A stretch of DNA of 64,000 bases from Anisodus tanguticus (Eukaryota > Streptophyta > Magnoliopsida > Solanales > Solanaceae), in assembly GCA_034509755.1 (NCBI GenBank), contig CM067555.1, positions 46,210,255 through 46,274,254 of the forward strand, in the 5' to 3' direction. The notes beneath the pieces were generated by a model. That model did no database searches, was not told the DNA's origin, and was given only the letters and a program-made list of their open reading frames with translations. Below are positions 51,303 through 62,672 of the stretch, one piece after another. The position numbers and the translations under genes are program-made. Within the stretch, counting starts at the first letter, position 1. The number at the start of each line of letters is the position of its first letter.

Positions 51303-53987
51303 ATGTCTTCGGATTCTTCAGTTGCTGGTGGTGCCACCACTCGAACTCAAAGCCTAGCCCGTGGTGATTCAGATGTCCCTATTCAAAAGGTTTCTATGAT
51401 AGATTCCCTATCGTCGACCAGCAAGACATCGAGGAAGAAGAAATCAATGGCTCATTCTTATAATCAGCATGTTAACGCCTACCTTCCTAGTAGTTGGTCT
51501 TCTTTAAAAGATCTCACAAAGCGCCCGGTCTCTATAGATTCAGAGTGATCACGGCCGACCTGTACGTACAAATCTTCTGTTAGTGCTTGTTATCTGAGTT
51601 GGGTGCAGGTGGATTGTGGCTAGACTAATATAGAATTAGTCCTCCCTAGAGAAGGAGAGGGTATCACTTCCTACCGATAGAGATACTCATTTGTGTACAC
51701 ATACCTCTTTTCCTTGCGGCTGGGTAAACTTATCAATCCCGTAATTTTGGAATTTTGTCAGAAATACAAAGTGTGCCTAGCCCAGATCGGCCTAGCCTTT
51801 TAGAGGACGTTAGCATGTCTCCGGTTCCTTTCTTCTCAGGTGGGGGATGACTTTACCCTTGCCCACTTAATTCGCCTTTATTCTCCTAATTTTTTAGAGT
51901 GTGGGTTATTCAGTTATACCGTCGTGACCAAAATGCATTGATTGCTAGCATTAATAATAACTCCGACCGTGAGTGGACAGAGAAATATATTATTATCGCG
52001 ACAAGGAATCTAGTCAAGCCACTAGAGGCGCCTATCCCAGAGCGATGAAATTTTGACTGTAAGTACTCTGTTCAGGCCCACCCTTATTATTTTGTCTTCC
52101 TCGATTCTTAACGATGCATCTGACTTTCATTCTTCTTCTTTTGTCAGCCATAGCCTGGACACCTAAACCAATGTCGGGTCTAAAAAATTCTGGATTACAC
52201 ACATTCTTCCCTCCGAACGTGGCAGGAGATTGCACCAAAACATAACTGGAAAATGAAGAATCATGGTATTCCAAATGGAGCATCAATCCGGTCATACGTT
52301 GAGGTTCCTGAAGATCCAGATGTGGCACTTCAGCAAATTGCATCATAACTGGGTTGAAACCTGAATGTTATGAACACTGTCGGGTAAAAAAGGTCATTGT
52401 ATCATTCTTCCCCTTCCCCAGCTAAAAGAACCAAACCGAGTGCTGTGGGGCGAGATATTCAGGGGCCGACCTCAGCAGCTCAAGCCATTCCTCTCATGGC
52501 CATCAACTTGGCGACTGATGGCAGCGAGGAAGAAGAGGATCCTACCCCAGAACTTATCCTCAAAAGGACTGACACTGTCGCCACCGGTCTTTTCAGAGAG
52601 ATGGATTTATCGGATAAGATGAACTCATGCATTTATTTTTCTCTTACTCTCGCCCAGGTTGGAGGTGTGACTTCAGACCCCATTTCTATTTCTTGTATTC
52701 CGTTGTCATCTCGGGTCGCTGCTGCTCTAGTTCCTCAAAGACGAGCCCCTACCCCTCAAGGTTCCTGTGTCTAGGGGGCGAACTGAGGGTCCCAACACTG
52801 GCACTCATGGTGAGGGCCTGTAGATCTCCCGTAGATCGTTTCTAGTAGATACTTATCCTTCCTCAATCCGTAATCCTATGATTTATTGGCAGGTTATCCT
52901 TTCAGTTCTTCAGGAATGCAACCTTCTTTCATGGCTGGTAGGGGTGGCCAGCTATTTGCGGTCCTTGGCTAATGAGCGGGATAATGAGAAGACGAGGAGG
53001 GTCTCTGGCGACTGTCTTCTCAATGTTGGTGCTCATGCGGCCGTGAAGGTACACTTTCTTTTCTCTTCATGGTCTGCTCTTTAAGTTTGCTTTCACATCA
53101 CGATATTTGATTTTTTTTATTGCTCTTCTCTTTAGACGAGCCTTTTTACCATGAAAGGTTTTCAACGAAAGCTTGTCGAAGAGAGGGAGAAGATGCTGGA
53201 GTACCATAAGTTGCAAGAGCGACTCACGATTCTAGAGAGCCAACTGATTTCAACGGAGGACCTGGAGGCCAAGTTGGCCCAATCAGAACAGGATAGGAAA
53301 ATTTACAGTGAGGAGGCTGCCAAATTTCATAAAGAGCTCCTGGATCTTCAGAAAAAGTGGGCCAAGCATCAAGAGCATTTTGCCAATGTGGTTCAGAGAG
53401 AAACATACACGGCTGAGCGAATTTTGGTTATGGGTATTGAAATCGAGACTTGCCAGAGAGATAAAGCTTATGCGGAAAGGGCTTTAAATGCACTCGAGGG
53501 GAGGTATAAGAGCTTGTCAACTCGTTATGACAAGCATGTTAAGCACAACCAGGATCTGATCAAAAGTAACACTTCTCTCCGTGCGATAATGCAGAAAATG
53601 GATATGTCCGATGCGGACGCCCGAATTTAGCAGCTGAAATTGAACTTTGTCCTTGAAAAAACCCATACGGTGTATCAAACTCACCGACAAGTTCTCTAGT
53701 AGATTCAAGAGGGCTTAATAAATGTTGAAGCGACCCTGGCCGATGCTTTTTGGGTAGAAGATACAGCTCATAAGGCTTTGCCCGTGTGTGCCCCATCCGT
53801 GGACCTTGTTCAGTCTTCTGATGATGAAAGTTGGTCTCACGATGGTGAAGGGGAAACCCCGACCAGATGCGAGGTACACTCTTATGAGATTCCCATGGCT
53901 GAGAGTGAGAGCGGTAAAGGTAACGAGGAGGATGCCCATTCTGAAAACCCTTCCGAAGTTTCAGAGGTGGGAGAAGATGACATTTAA
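51303..53987 (+). pseudogene. Antisense extra ORF of the Gypsy element (putative gypsy-type transposon protein, coiled coil)
   Basis: Plus-strand gene opposite to gag-pol. The N-terminus MSSDSSVAGGATTRTQS (51303) is followed, in broken frames, by LEFCQKYKVCLAQIGLAF and AHLIRLYSPNFLECGLF (about 51730-51920). These resemble the plant 'putative gypsy type transposon' domain (PF04195-like, judged by eye). A serine/acidic linker follows (52397-52774). An exon ending AHAAVK (53048) joins across an 87-bp intron (53049-53135, GTACAC...CTTTAG) in phase 0 to TSLFTMKGFQRKLVEEREK. From there to about 53700 the protein is a heptad-rich coiled coil, followed by an acidic tail ending VGEDDI. The last exon holds one frame with three TAG codons (53628, 53697, 53700). 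Function is unknown. Confidence 0.75.
53049..53135 (+). other. Intron of the antisense extra ORF
   Basis: 87 bases, donor AAG|GTACAC, acceptor CTTTAG|ACG, T-rich body typical of plants. The codon phase is preserved, so splicing of this strand was once selected. Confidence 0.75.
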
Positions 53988-55140
53988 GTAACCCCCTCGA
54001 AGGATACCCCGACACCTTGACTCCAGAGATACACGCCCCTATTAGAACCCCTGAAGCCCATGTTGCTAATACTTAATCTCTGTACTCTATACGTGGAGTT
54101 TTTTTTTAAATGTTTTGTATATATTCGCTCATTTTTTGGAAGATATTTTGTTTTGTTCTACCGGTATGGACCATGTTTTTGGGTCTTTTTCGTTGAATGC
54201 CTTCTCGCGACCACGTATTTGTTTATTTCTTGAATAGTAGGTTTTTTGGGCCAAATTGTCTAAGACCCGTATGAGAGGCATTAATCATTACTTATCACTC
54301 TGGTTATGTTGGTATGCTTTGTGGTCTGGTGTAAGAATTACTCGGTCCTTTAAAGTGGAGTAGTTCAACCATAGGGATCCTTCCACCCAAGGACCCCCTC
54401 ATCAGGGCTATGCTCTATGGCGAATTTGAATATTTGTGTTTAAGTTCCACAATTTGTATTTTTATTTCTTCCCAATGTGTGCGGGATTCCGAGCAATCGC
54501 TTCCCCCAATCCGGGAATGTTACTTCTGGCCGCGTATTTTATGATTGGGAATTTAAATCATCAATTTCATAATAAAAAGAGGGCCATATTTGTTCGGTGT
54601 CGATGAGGAGGACGTCTTGACCTCATCTTATATTAGTATAAGGATATGTTTCCTTCATGCTCTGAGGCCTGAAGGGCGTGTCGTGTGTTCGAGGTGGATA
54701 TTATTTGGTCCGAGAGGACACGTTCATACCAACAACTTTAGAGTGTAGGAAGCTAAAAGCAAACCTATTTTTATTTATTGCATTCGGTATGCAGATCCGA
54801 GTACATGTATGCTTTTGATGAAACTAAAAAAGTGCAAAAAAGGTGAAGGCCCTCGGTCCCTTCAGCTAGGGGAAGAACGTCTTCCCTTGTGTTTGCATTT
54901 CCATGGAGAGTTCTTCTAAGTAAAATGCTTTACAGTTGTTACCTCGTTAAAAACCTCGCTAACAAAAACCCATTTGGGAAAAAAGCCGGTCAAGGAAAAG
55001 AGTGCAACATGTATTTTCTGGTCTTCATTTCGACGTCCTCTTGCCCAGAATTTGCACACCCAGTCCCATTCTTGATGCCAGTTCCAGTCCTATGATCACA
55101 AAAGGTTACGGAAAATGAAAAAGTGAAAAGAGGACGAATT
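53988..55140. other. Gypsy interior between the extra ORF and RNase H
   Basis: Non-coding, presumably the 3' UTR of the extra ORF followed by the junction of an internal deletion. Integrase would be expected on the minus strand here but no trace is recognised. Confidence 0.55.
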
Positions 55141-55149
55141 CACACCTTG

Positions 55150-56353
55150 CGATTTTCAGGGTTGTATTATGGGGACGAAATTGACCGTGAACTTGGGCAG
55201 GCTCGGTATTCGTATCATTGGTCGGGGTTGATATGTCAGATTATATTCACTTATATCAACTAACCATTTTGATAGTTGACTCATGAGATTCTCCCTTTGC
55301 AATAGGGCCTGTAGTGGGGCATCTGTCATGACAGTTATCGGATGGCAATAAAATTATAGTTGTTGCTACTGCATAGCCGTGACGAGGGCTAGGGATAGCT
55401 TCTCTGTGTCCAAATATTGTAACACGGTCACGGATAATGTCTTACTTGCATAATAAATGGAGAGATGTGCTTCTCCTTCTTCCCATATGAGGGCGATGCT
55501 AACAAACACAGTTGAGATAGTCATGTGGGTGATCATTTTATTTTGGGTTTGGCCATTACATGAGGGCTAGCTATGTAATCCTTGAGGTCCTGCTGGCTTC
55601 GGTTTCACTCTTGCGTCCACTGGAAACGGTGATCCTTCTTCATGAGTTTGAAAAATTCATGACATCGATTTGTAGATCGTGATATGAATCTTCCCAAGGT
55701 CGCAACTTTCCCTGCTAATCATTGCACCATTTTAATGTTGTTTAATGCGTCTAGCATCTCCAGTATAGTCTTAACTTTTTTAGGGTTCATCTCGATGCCG
55801 CGGCTAGAGACGAGAAAACCCAAGAACTTTCTAAACCTGACCCTAAAGGCGCATTTTTTCGGGTTTAACTTTATGTCGTGGCATCGCAGGACGTCAAATG
55901 TTTTGACTAAGGAGTCCAAGTGGGTATCTGCTTCTCGAGATTTGACTAGCATGTCATCGATGTATACTTCCATAATATGGATGATTTGTGTTTATTCACC
56001 AATCTTTAGTAAGTGGCCTATGCATTCTTTAGACCGAACGACATCACATTGTAACAAAAATTATCGTGATTGGTCATGGAAAAAGTTTTTTCTTGATCTT
56101 CTAGATGAAAACTGATCTGGTTGTATCCGGAGTATGCATCCATGAAGCTAAGCAGTTCATGTCCGGTCGTAGCGTTAATCGTCTGATCAATATGCGGCAA
56201 AGGAAATGAATCCTTAGGGCATGCCTCATTCAGGTCCTTAAAGTCCACATACATTATAAATTTGTTGAGCTTTTTGGGGACCACCACCACGTTTGCCAGC
56301 CATGCAGGTTCCTCGACACTCTGTACTAACCCTATATTAAGTAGGTGCATCAC
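55150..56353 (-). pseudogene. Gypsy reverse transcriptase and RNase H, broken
   Basis: RT N-terminal half: VEEPAWLANVVVVPKKLNKF, YVDFKDLNEACPKDSFPLPH, FMDAYSGYNQI (56018-56353). Active-site half: MEVYIDDMLVKSREADTHLD with YIDD, then LNPKKCAFRV (55719-55973). RNase H remnant in broken frames: TVLQYLDTEKLSLALVTA, SKWLVDISEYNLTYQPRP (about 55150-55450). A frame change separates the two RT halves. The motif set fits Tat-lineage chromoviral-like pol. Confidence 0.88.
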
Positions 56354-56915
56354 TTTGTTTTTTCATAAATTGATCCCTGGCCACAGATATCAACCACTTC
56401 CTTTGTCTCACTAGGGTATGGTTAGGATCAACGCTCAACCGGTGAATATCTATCTCTAGGGGGATTGCTGTTATGTCAAGGTGAGACCAAGAAAAATAAT
56501 CCAAGTTAGTTGTTAAATAATATAAAAATGCACTCCTGAGCCTGTACGAGAGCTTTCTAATTCTTCGATGGTCGAATCTACGGGATCCTTGTTTGATGGA
56601 AAAATAAAACCTTTCGGGGTGACCAGATCTGAATGCCTTTCTTCCGCAAGTTGTTCCCTCCCTTATCTGAGCATCTTACTTGAGCCCGGCTATTATGATT
56701 GCTATTTATCCTCCTTTGGTTCCTATAGAATTGTCACTACTAACGTATCATCGGGAACAACTGTTACTTCCTCTGATTTCTCCAATTCCCCAAGGCGTAG
56801 AGAACTTGACCTTCTGATGATAAGTTGAATGGACTGCCTACATTGCGTGCAACCATGGCTTCCCAAGTATTGCGTTATATGTCATGTCTCCGGACACGCC
56901 GTCGAAGGTCGTGAC

Positions 56916-57563
56916 CTACTTCACTCCATCAACGTGAACCGTTAATTCAACTTTCCCCTTTGTCAGCTTGTTGGACATATTGAATTGTGCCAGTACCTTT
57001 GTTACGGGGGTGATTAACTCATTTATTTGCATTTTTTTCAAGTCTCGCAACTGGATGATGTTAGCTGGTCTTCTTGGATCAACCAAAACACACGTAGTAA
57101 AAGATTTATTAATTTTTAAAGATATTACCAGTGCCTTATTATAAGGTGAAGCGAAGTCTCCACAGTCGTTGATAGAAAATGTGATGTCCGGATCCTTCAT
57201 GGGTTTATGTCTGTGGCTCGTGGTTATGACAAAGATCTTGGACTTCCTCATTGATGTATACGTGATCTTATTGACTATCTCTGCGTCGAAGATCATACTG
57301 ATAGTGTGAGTAGGCGGAGGCACTTGGCTCGGCCTATGTCCTGCATTCTTGCTCAGGTTGAGCTTCGCTCGGTTGCTGATGTATTCTCTCAAGTTCCCTG
57401 CATTTAGCAGTTGTGCCAATTCGATCCTTAAATTGTCGTAAACCTCCGTAGTGTGGCCGTGTGTGCTATGAAAATGGCACCACAATCCTGTGTTTCTTTT
57501 CTCCGGATTGGTACATATGTCATCCGGGAATCTAACTTCTTTCATGGTATTTATTGCCGCCAC
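56916..57563 (-). pseudogene. Gypsy gag C-terminus and protease, active site altered
   Basis: Open for 215 codons. GLWCHFHSTHGHTTEVYDNL is the degenerate knuckle (one Cys position is Tyr), followed by LAQLLNAGNLREYI. The protease region reads VLVDPRRPANIIQLRDLKKM where relatives have a D-(S/T/G)-G type catalytic triad, so it should be inactive. Confidence 0.8.
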
Positions 57564-58043
57564 TAACTCTATCGTGTTTATGCTGAAATTATGATCATAT
57601 AGCTTTGTGGGCCAGTCCCTTTTGATGTGGACCCTTATGATTATCGAAGTCCTCGTTCAATGAGACCTTAATTATTCCGGGTATTACCCAGCTTGTTCCT
57701 GTGCTTGAGAATCTCCTGGTATCATAAGACTCGTACCGTCCCTTGTTTCTAGTATTATTATTGTATCTATGACCCGGTCTTCTTGGGGGACGACTGCCCA
57801 TGTATGCCGATGTCATCACTCGTTATTCTTCCTCGATCCGCATTTATTTCACCCTATATTTTTGCCAGAAACTCATTTAGGCTTTCCTTCAGTTTTCTAG
57901 AGGCGTTTGAACTGTTCGGGTTCAACCCATCCGCAAATACGGCTGCTGCCCAATCTTCTGAGATGGATGGCAACATCATTTTTCCCTATGGAACAACAAC
58001 AACAACATATCCTGTCTACAAATCCTCACAACAGTTCATTTCC

Positions 58044-58880
58044 CTAATGCTTTATTGTGAACACGTCCTGTTTGTGTGTTTCTACCCTTCGGGCCCCTGC
58101 GTGAGCCTTGACGAAAGTATCTACAAGAGCATTAAAGGAATTAATAGAGTTTTCATATAAATGAGTATACCAAGAGAGTGCTCCCTTTATGAGCGTCTGG
58201 CTGAACTTCTTCAGCATGACAAATTCAATTTCATGTTGTTTGAGATCGTGTCCAGTGACAGTTGCTTCGAAGGTCACGATGTGCTCTTCTAGATCCATGG
58301 TGCCATCATATTTTGGTATGTCATGCATCTTGAATTTCTTCGGGATAGGGACAGGGGTCGCACTTTCCAAATATGGCAAGACACCGTACCTCCTGGCTCC
58401 TACGCCTTTTATGATAGGCGGTGCTCCAGGTATCTGGCTTATTCACTTGTTCATTTATTTTTCTACCCCACGCAGTCCCTCTGTGAATGCGTCCATCCGG
58501 TCCTTCTCGATCTCTTCCCTCTTCTTGCTGGCTTCAAGTGAGGCCGAGGTCTTCGCATCGTTTTGGTTTGACGTCAGAGTCCCTGTTCTGGAATGAGTAT
58601 CTATAGTGTCCACAACCGTTTCCATGCACATCACCATCTCATTTTGCATTTCTAGGACAACTGCGATCATTGTTTTGGTGAAATATCCTTCCTTATCAGC
58701 GAGTCTCGGTTTGCCGGTTTGAGAATTGGCCGAGCATCTTCCTTCGGGTGTCTTCTTCCGGGCTCTTTTAGACTTCTCATTATCCGGGGTTCCCTTGATC
58801 TGCTCTCGTTCGAGCCGCTCCTCTGACTTCATGCGTAATATTTCTGATCGATCCACCGGGACCTGATGTTCGATGGACAC
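58044..58880 (-). pseudogene. Gypsy gag, N-terminal and core part
   Basis: A charged N-terminus with EILRMKSEERLEREQIKG (58455-58880), then in another frame IPKKFKMHDIPKYDGTMDLE and LIKGALSWYTHLYENSINSF (58044-58379), a retrotransposon gag core. The frames do not join. Confidence 0.8.
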
Positions 58881-59011
58881 CCGTTCTTCTCGAGTCCCTG
58901 TGATCCATGAGGGTTGATGCTTTGTCCTGCCATACTTCTTTATGAGTGCAGTGTTTCCTTTCTAGGTTTTTTAAGAAGATCAACTACAGAACGAGACAAC
59001 ACTACAACTGT

Positions 59012-59035
59012 CTATCCCCATAGCCGACGGCAAAC
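59012..59035 (-). other. Probable Gypsy primer-binding site
   Basis: Directly inside the 5' LTR the minus strand reads GCCGTCGGCTATGGGGA, similar to the GGCGCCGTCTGTGGGGA type I recall for Tat-like elements. It is degenerate. Confidence 0.45.
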
Positions 59036-59557
59036 TGTTTTCCGGTGAAAATGATTCTAACCAAAAATACATTTAGAGATTTGTATTCAAGGATTTAAAG
59101 ACAAGTTGGTTGTATCCGATCCGGAGACCCTCTTGAATGAGTTCAGGATTACCAGTTAGGTTACGGATGTGTAAGAAAAATGAGTAAGCAGATATGAAAA
59201 TAAACAAGTAAAATAAATAGATGAGCTAGATCTAAAATGAACAATGTAAGAACGATAATGGTGTATTTGCTCGAGGGAGATCTCTGTTACAAGTGTAGGC
59301 TTAGAGAGAATACAATGTATCTTTTTTCTCTTCTAAGTCTTGTATATGTAAGATAAAATTAGACTATTATGCCTCCCTAAAGTTATGACGATGTGAGCGT
59401 AATGACGTCATTGCACCCACGCACGCCGCGACACTCTGATCTAGGAGGGTTGGTGTGTTAGGAGTTGTTGGGTGTGGAATACAGCTATGCTAAGGCTCCG
59501 AAACTATTAGGCTTCTTGAATATGCTAATACTTCCGGAGGCGTTTCTACCCAATACA
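59036..59557 (-). repeat. Gypsy 5' LTR
   Basis: 522 bases, homologous along its length to 50388-50906 with scattered substitutions and small indels, indicating an old insertion. Confidence 0.9.
59403..59410. promoter_or_regulatory. TGACGTCA palindrome in the Gypsy 5' LTR
   Basis: Same site as in the 3' LTR, retained while neighbouring bases differ. Confidence 0.5.
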
Positions 59558-59698
59558 ACTTTATTTCTCTTGAGGGATGTAAATATAATGAATGGAACAT
59601 TTCTATTTATAATAGAAAATTGATTTGGTCCCAAAGTAACTAACCCTAACTTTCCTTGTAGAGATAGACATTCACAATAATAAATATTATTTATAACA
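59558..59698 (-). repeat. Copia 5' LTR, piece 2
   Basis: 'actttatttctcttgaggga' to 'aaatattatttataaca' matches 45774-45909 of the 3' LTR. It begins directly after the Gypsy LTR. Confidence 0.85.
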
Positions 59699-59929
59699 CC
59701 CCGTACTTTATTCGAAAAAGGGTCTAAAATGGTGTAAAAATTGATCCACATCGGGTGTTTACACTAAATCAATACAACTTACTATGATTAAGTGATTTAA
59801 TGAAGTAAAAATACATGTTAATTAATCATGATTAAGTAAAAGAACTCTATATTCAAACACATGGCATGTATGTATTGGTTTGGTGTAAACATCCTGTGTG
59901 GTAAGTTTCTACCCTAAAAAATATCGTTA

Positions 59930-60445
59930 AAGTATGTGAATTTGAATAAATATGCACTCCGTTAATAATTTAGTCCAAAAAATGCCCCTATAATTACTTT
60001 ATTGGGTCAAAAAATACCTTTTTCTGATAAATATATTATTTTTTCTTTTTAAACACATTCTTTTCTTAATAAAAATATTATTTTTAAAGAACCACTCTCT
60101 TAAGATTTATATGTGGATTTGATACTATAGTCAAATCCTCATTTCATGTCTGTTTAGATCAATACTTTAAATCGCTTCGGATCGAAGCACTAAAAAAAAA
60201 GGACCGGGAAACGCGGCGGCATAGGAACCACGAGTCTCTTTTCTTTAAAATCCTATCTTTAAAAATGATATTTAATTAGAAAAAGAATGTGTTTAAGAAG
60301 AAAAGAAATAATATTTTCATTAGGAAAGTGATATATTTGCTCCAATTAAGTAACTATAAGGGCATCTTTGCACCAAAGTACTAATGAAGGGCATTTTTGT
60401 TAAATTTCACATAGTTTAAGGGCATATTTTTACTATTTATGTATT
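59930..60445. mobile_element. Foldback element with ~150-180-bp inverted arms
   Basis: 'aaaaatgcccctataattac' and 'ttaaacacattcttttct' at the left are mirrored at the right ('aagggcatttttg', 'agaatgtgtttaagaa'). The arms lie at about 59930-60110 and 60235-60445. The central spacer is slightly GC-richer. No coding. Confidence 0.75.
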
Positions 60446-61711
60446 TTATTTAGGAAAAAACTCAAATATTTTATTGGACTATTAGAAATGACATATTCAT
60501 TTTAATCTTAATAGTAGGGACTGTTGTGACACATTTGGCTCTTTCATGCCATTAATTTATTTTTCTTTTCCTCCACCAAAGAGTATGGTGGAGTGGTAAT
60601 GTGGTATTTACTCCTCCATACTTAGGTAAGAGATTTCTTATTCGAGTCATGGATACATAGTCTAATTATGATAAATAGTATTTTACCTTCAAAGTGGGAC
60701 GGCTTGATACTAACTTAAGTAAATAGAACTTCAAAATGAGTACCGGACATTAGATGAAAAAATTTAAAAAAATACTTCATCTTTCTCAATTTTATACTTC
60801 TAACTTCGAAGAATATTTAATACGAATACTATTTATCCATCACTTTTAATGAAACTATTCAAAGTTTTAAACTTTGGTATGACAATTTTCTCCCTCAAAT
60901 TAACTTTTCAAATACTTCCTCCGTCTTAATTTATGTGAGCTAGTGTGTTTGATTAGAAACAAATTTTTTTAAGAAAAAGAAAAAAATTTATGGTCAAAAT
61001 TAAATCATAAAAATATGTGATTATAAATCATTCATTAAAGATAAAATAAAAGTTCAAAGTTAAATTGTTATTAAATATAAAAATATGTCATGTCTTTAGA
61101 GACTAAGTAAATATCATATAAATTGGGACCGAGAAAATACTTGCACATCATTTCTTATGTGTATTTTGTTTTCTTCTCTTATGAAAATGAGGTACTATAT
61201 GATTTGAGTTTACATCTTAAAATTAGATATTGTACAAGTGTACTTTGACTACTTTCATTCTTCTTGGATGAGCGGAATACTAAAATTTAATAAATTTGTA
61301 AGTTTACTGAAAGATATAATTTAGATTTCTTCATTTTAGATTATCTAGTATTCCCTCTATGTCCCTTTATATTACATTATTAGACTTGACACCAAATTTA
61401 AGATAGTAGGTTAACTTATACTCCATGTCATATTAACGGCGATAGAGGAAAACATTAAAGTAACACTTGAAACTTAGTTTGATAGAGAAAGCATCATATC
61501 AAGTTCAAATTAGAACTATTTAATAATATTGAAATTGTTGAAAATTGGGAATATTGTATATAAATTAATAATGAAATAGTGTCAAATATTCTGCAAAAGA
61601 TAGAACAAGTCCACATATGTGATAGAAATCTTGACTCACAGTTTCTCCATTTCAGTTATACATCTCATATTTATTTATAAGCTATATATTCATATATATT
61701 CATCTATCATC
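60446..61711. other. Intergenic; contains one MITE, otherwise no gene seen
   Basis: AT-rich DNA without coding signal apart from the Stowaway-like element at 60915-61140. A lone 'attccctctatgtccctttat' at 61353 suggests one end of another copy. Confidence 0.55.
60915..61140. mobile_element. Stowaway-like MITE, degraded right end
   Basis: 'cttcctccgtcttaatttat' and the inverted 'cataaattgggaccgag' bound it. Internal text is related to the copies at 26709 and 31611. Confidence 0.6.
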
Positions 61712-62434
61712 AATGTTTTAAAAGGCAGTTTCAGGACTCGCCCCGAGCCCCGCGGCAAGGTACTAGCAAAACGTCCTGGGCATACGGGCGGGGCTTACGC
61801 CCTAAGCGCCCGACTGTACGCCCTAAACACGCCTAATGCCCAACGCTCGGGGTTCGCCTAACAGTTCTTACACAAATTATCTTAAATGTCTTAATTAAAT
61901 CGTTGACCTTCATAATTCTTTAACAAATGAATGATACTTAATAGTTTTTCATTGATAGAAATAAGAAGATTTGGTGTAACTCAAATAATAAATCGTAGTA
62001 TTGCATATTTACTATTTGAGAACATCGTGAGGGTGAATATCACTTAATATTTTTTTAAAAATACATAGCCAAATTATACATTTTTACTTGTCAGTGGTCT
62101 TTAGTCCTATGTATCAAAATTATCGTATTTTATTATTTCACTATTTGAAAGTAATTTTATTTTTATTCATGAAGGAGTTACGTTTTAATTATAATATTGG
62201 TAATATTTTTTAATACATTGTGATTTTTTCATTGTTTGAAAGTTAATGTGTTAGAGTTAATTTGCATTTCATAATAGCTTTTATTTCATTGTATTGTTTA
62301 TACTTGTAAAATTATGTTATATATAATTACAAGTTGTAAGTGGCGTATAATGAATTGCTTTGATTAGTTTTTTGTGAGGATCAAGCACATATACATACAT
62401 ATACATACATATACATACATATACATATACATAC

Positions 62435-62476
<42 letters not shown>

Positions 62477-62672
62477 TATCTTTTATTTTTATGTAATTCT
62501 ACCTATTTAAAAATATTTATTGTAATTATATTATTTTATAAAATACTAAAAATTAAATGCTCATGGGGCTTACGCCCCCATGCTTCGGGCTTACGCCCCC
62601 ATGCTTCGGGCTTACGCCTCACCAAAGCATATGTAAAACCTCCCACTTACGTCCTCGCCTTTTAAAACACTG
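61712..62672. mobile_element. Element with 'gttttaaaaggc' ends and GC-rich subterminal blocks
   Basis: The left 'atgttttaaaaggc' is inverted at the right ('gccttttaaaacact'). Both ends carry GC-rich 'gggcttacgccc' motifs, while the middle is strongly AT-rich with a (ATACAT)n tract. At 62568-62620 the unit 'gggcttacgcccccatgctt' is repeated about 2.5 times. No ORF. Confidence 0.65.
62388..62473. repeat. (ACATAT)n/(AT)n microsatellite
   Basis: Repeated 'atacatacat' units pass into a pure AT run. Confidence 0.9.

Larger units (their letters stand above)
50388..59557 (-). mobile_element. Gypsy (Tat-like) LTR retrotransposon with an antisense extra gene
   Basis: About 9.2 kb with two LTRs (50388-50906, 59036-59557) in the same orientation. 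Minus-strand order from the 5' LTR: primer-binding-like site, gag, protease, reverse transcriptase, RNase H. Integrase is not found. Between RNase H and the 3' LTR lies a plus-strand gene (51303-53987). This arrangement is known for Tat-lineage elements such as Retand. Clear target duplications are absent ('gaaga' against 'acttt'). Confidence 0.9.
45717..59698 (-). mobile_element. Copia LTR retrotransposon, split by a nested Gypsy element
   Basis: The 3' LTR is 45717-45909. The 5' LTR is in two pieces, 50329-50387 and 59558-59698, on either side of the Gypsy element 50388-59557. The LTRs share 'tgttataaaataataaa', 'aagaagaa', 'aatattgtagagaaag' and 'aaatattatttataaca'. Flanks 'cccct' and 'ccccg' match at four of five bases as a target duplication. 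Excluding the insert, the element is about 4.8 kb, runs antisense to the window numbering and is heavily mutated. Confidence 0.85.

Noticed and set aside
55684..56115. 143-codon plus-strand reading frame
   Set aside because: It lies opposite the Gypsy reverse transcriptase with its YIDD motif and has no features of its own.
57783..58596. Plus-strand reading frames of 72-135 codons
   Set aside because: They are antisense of the Gypsy gag region.
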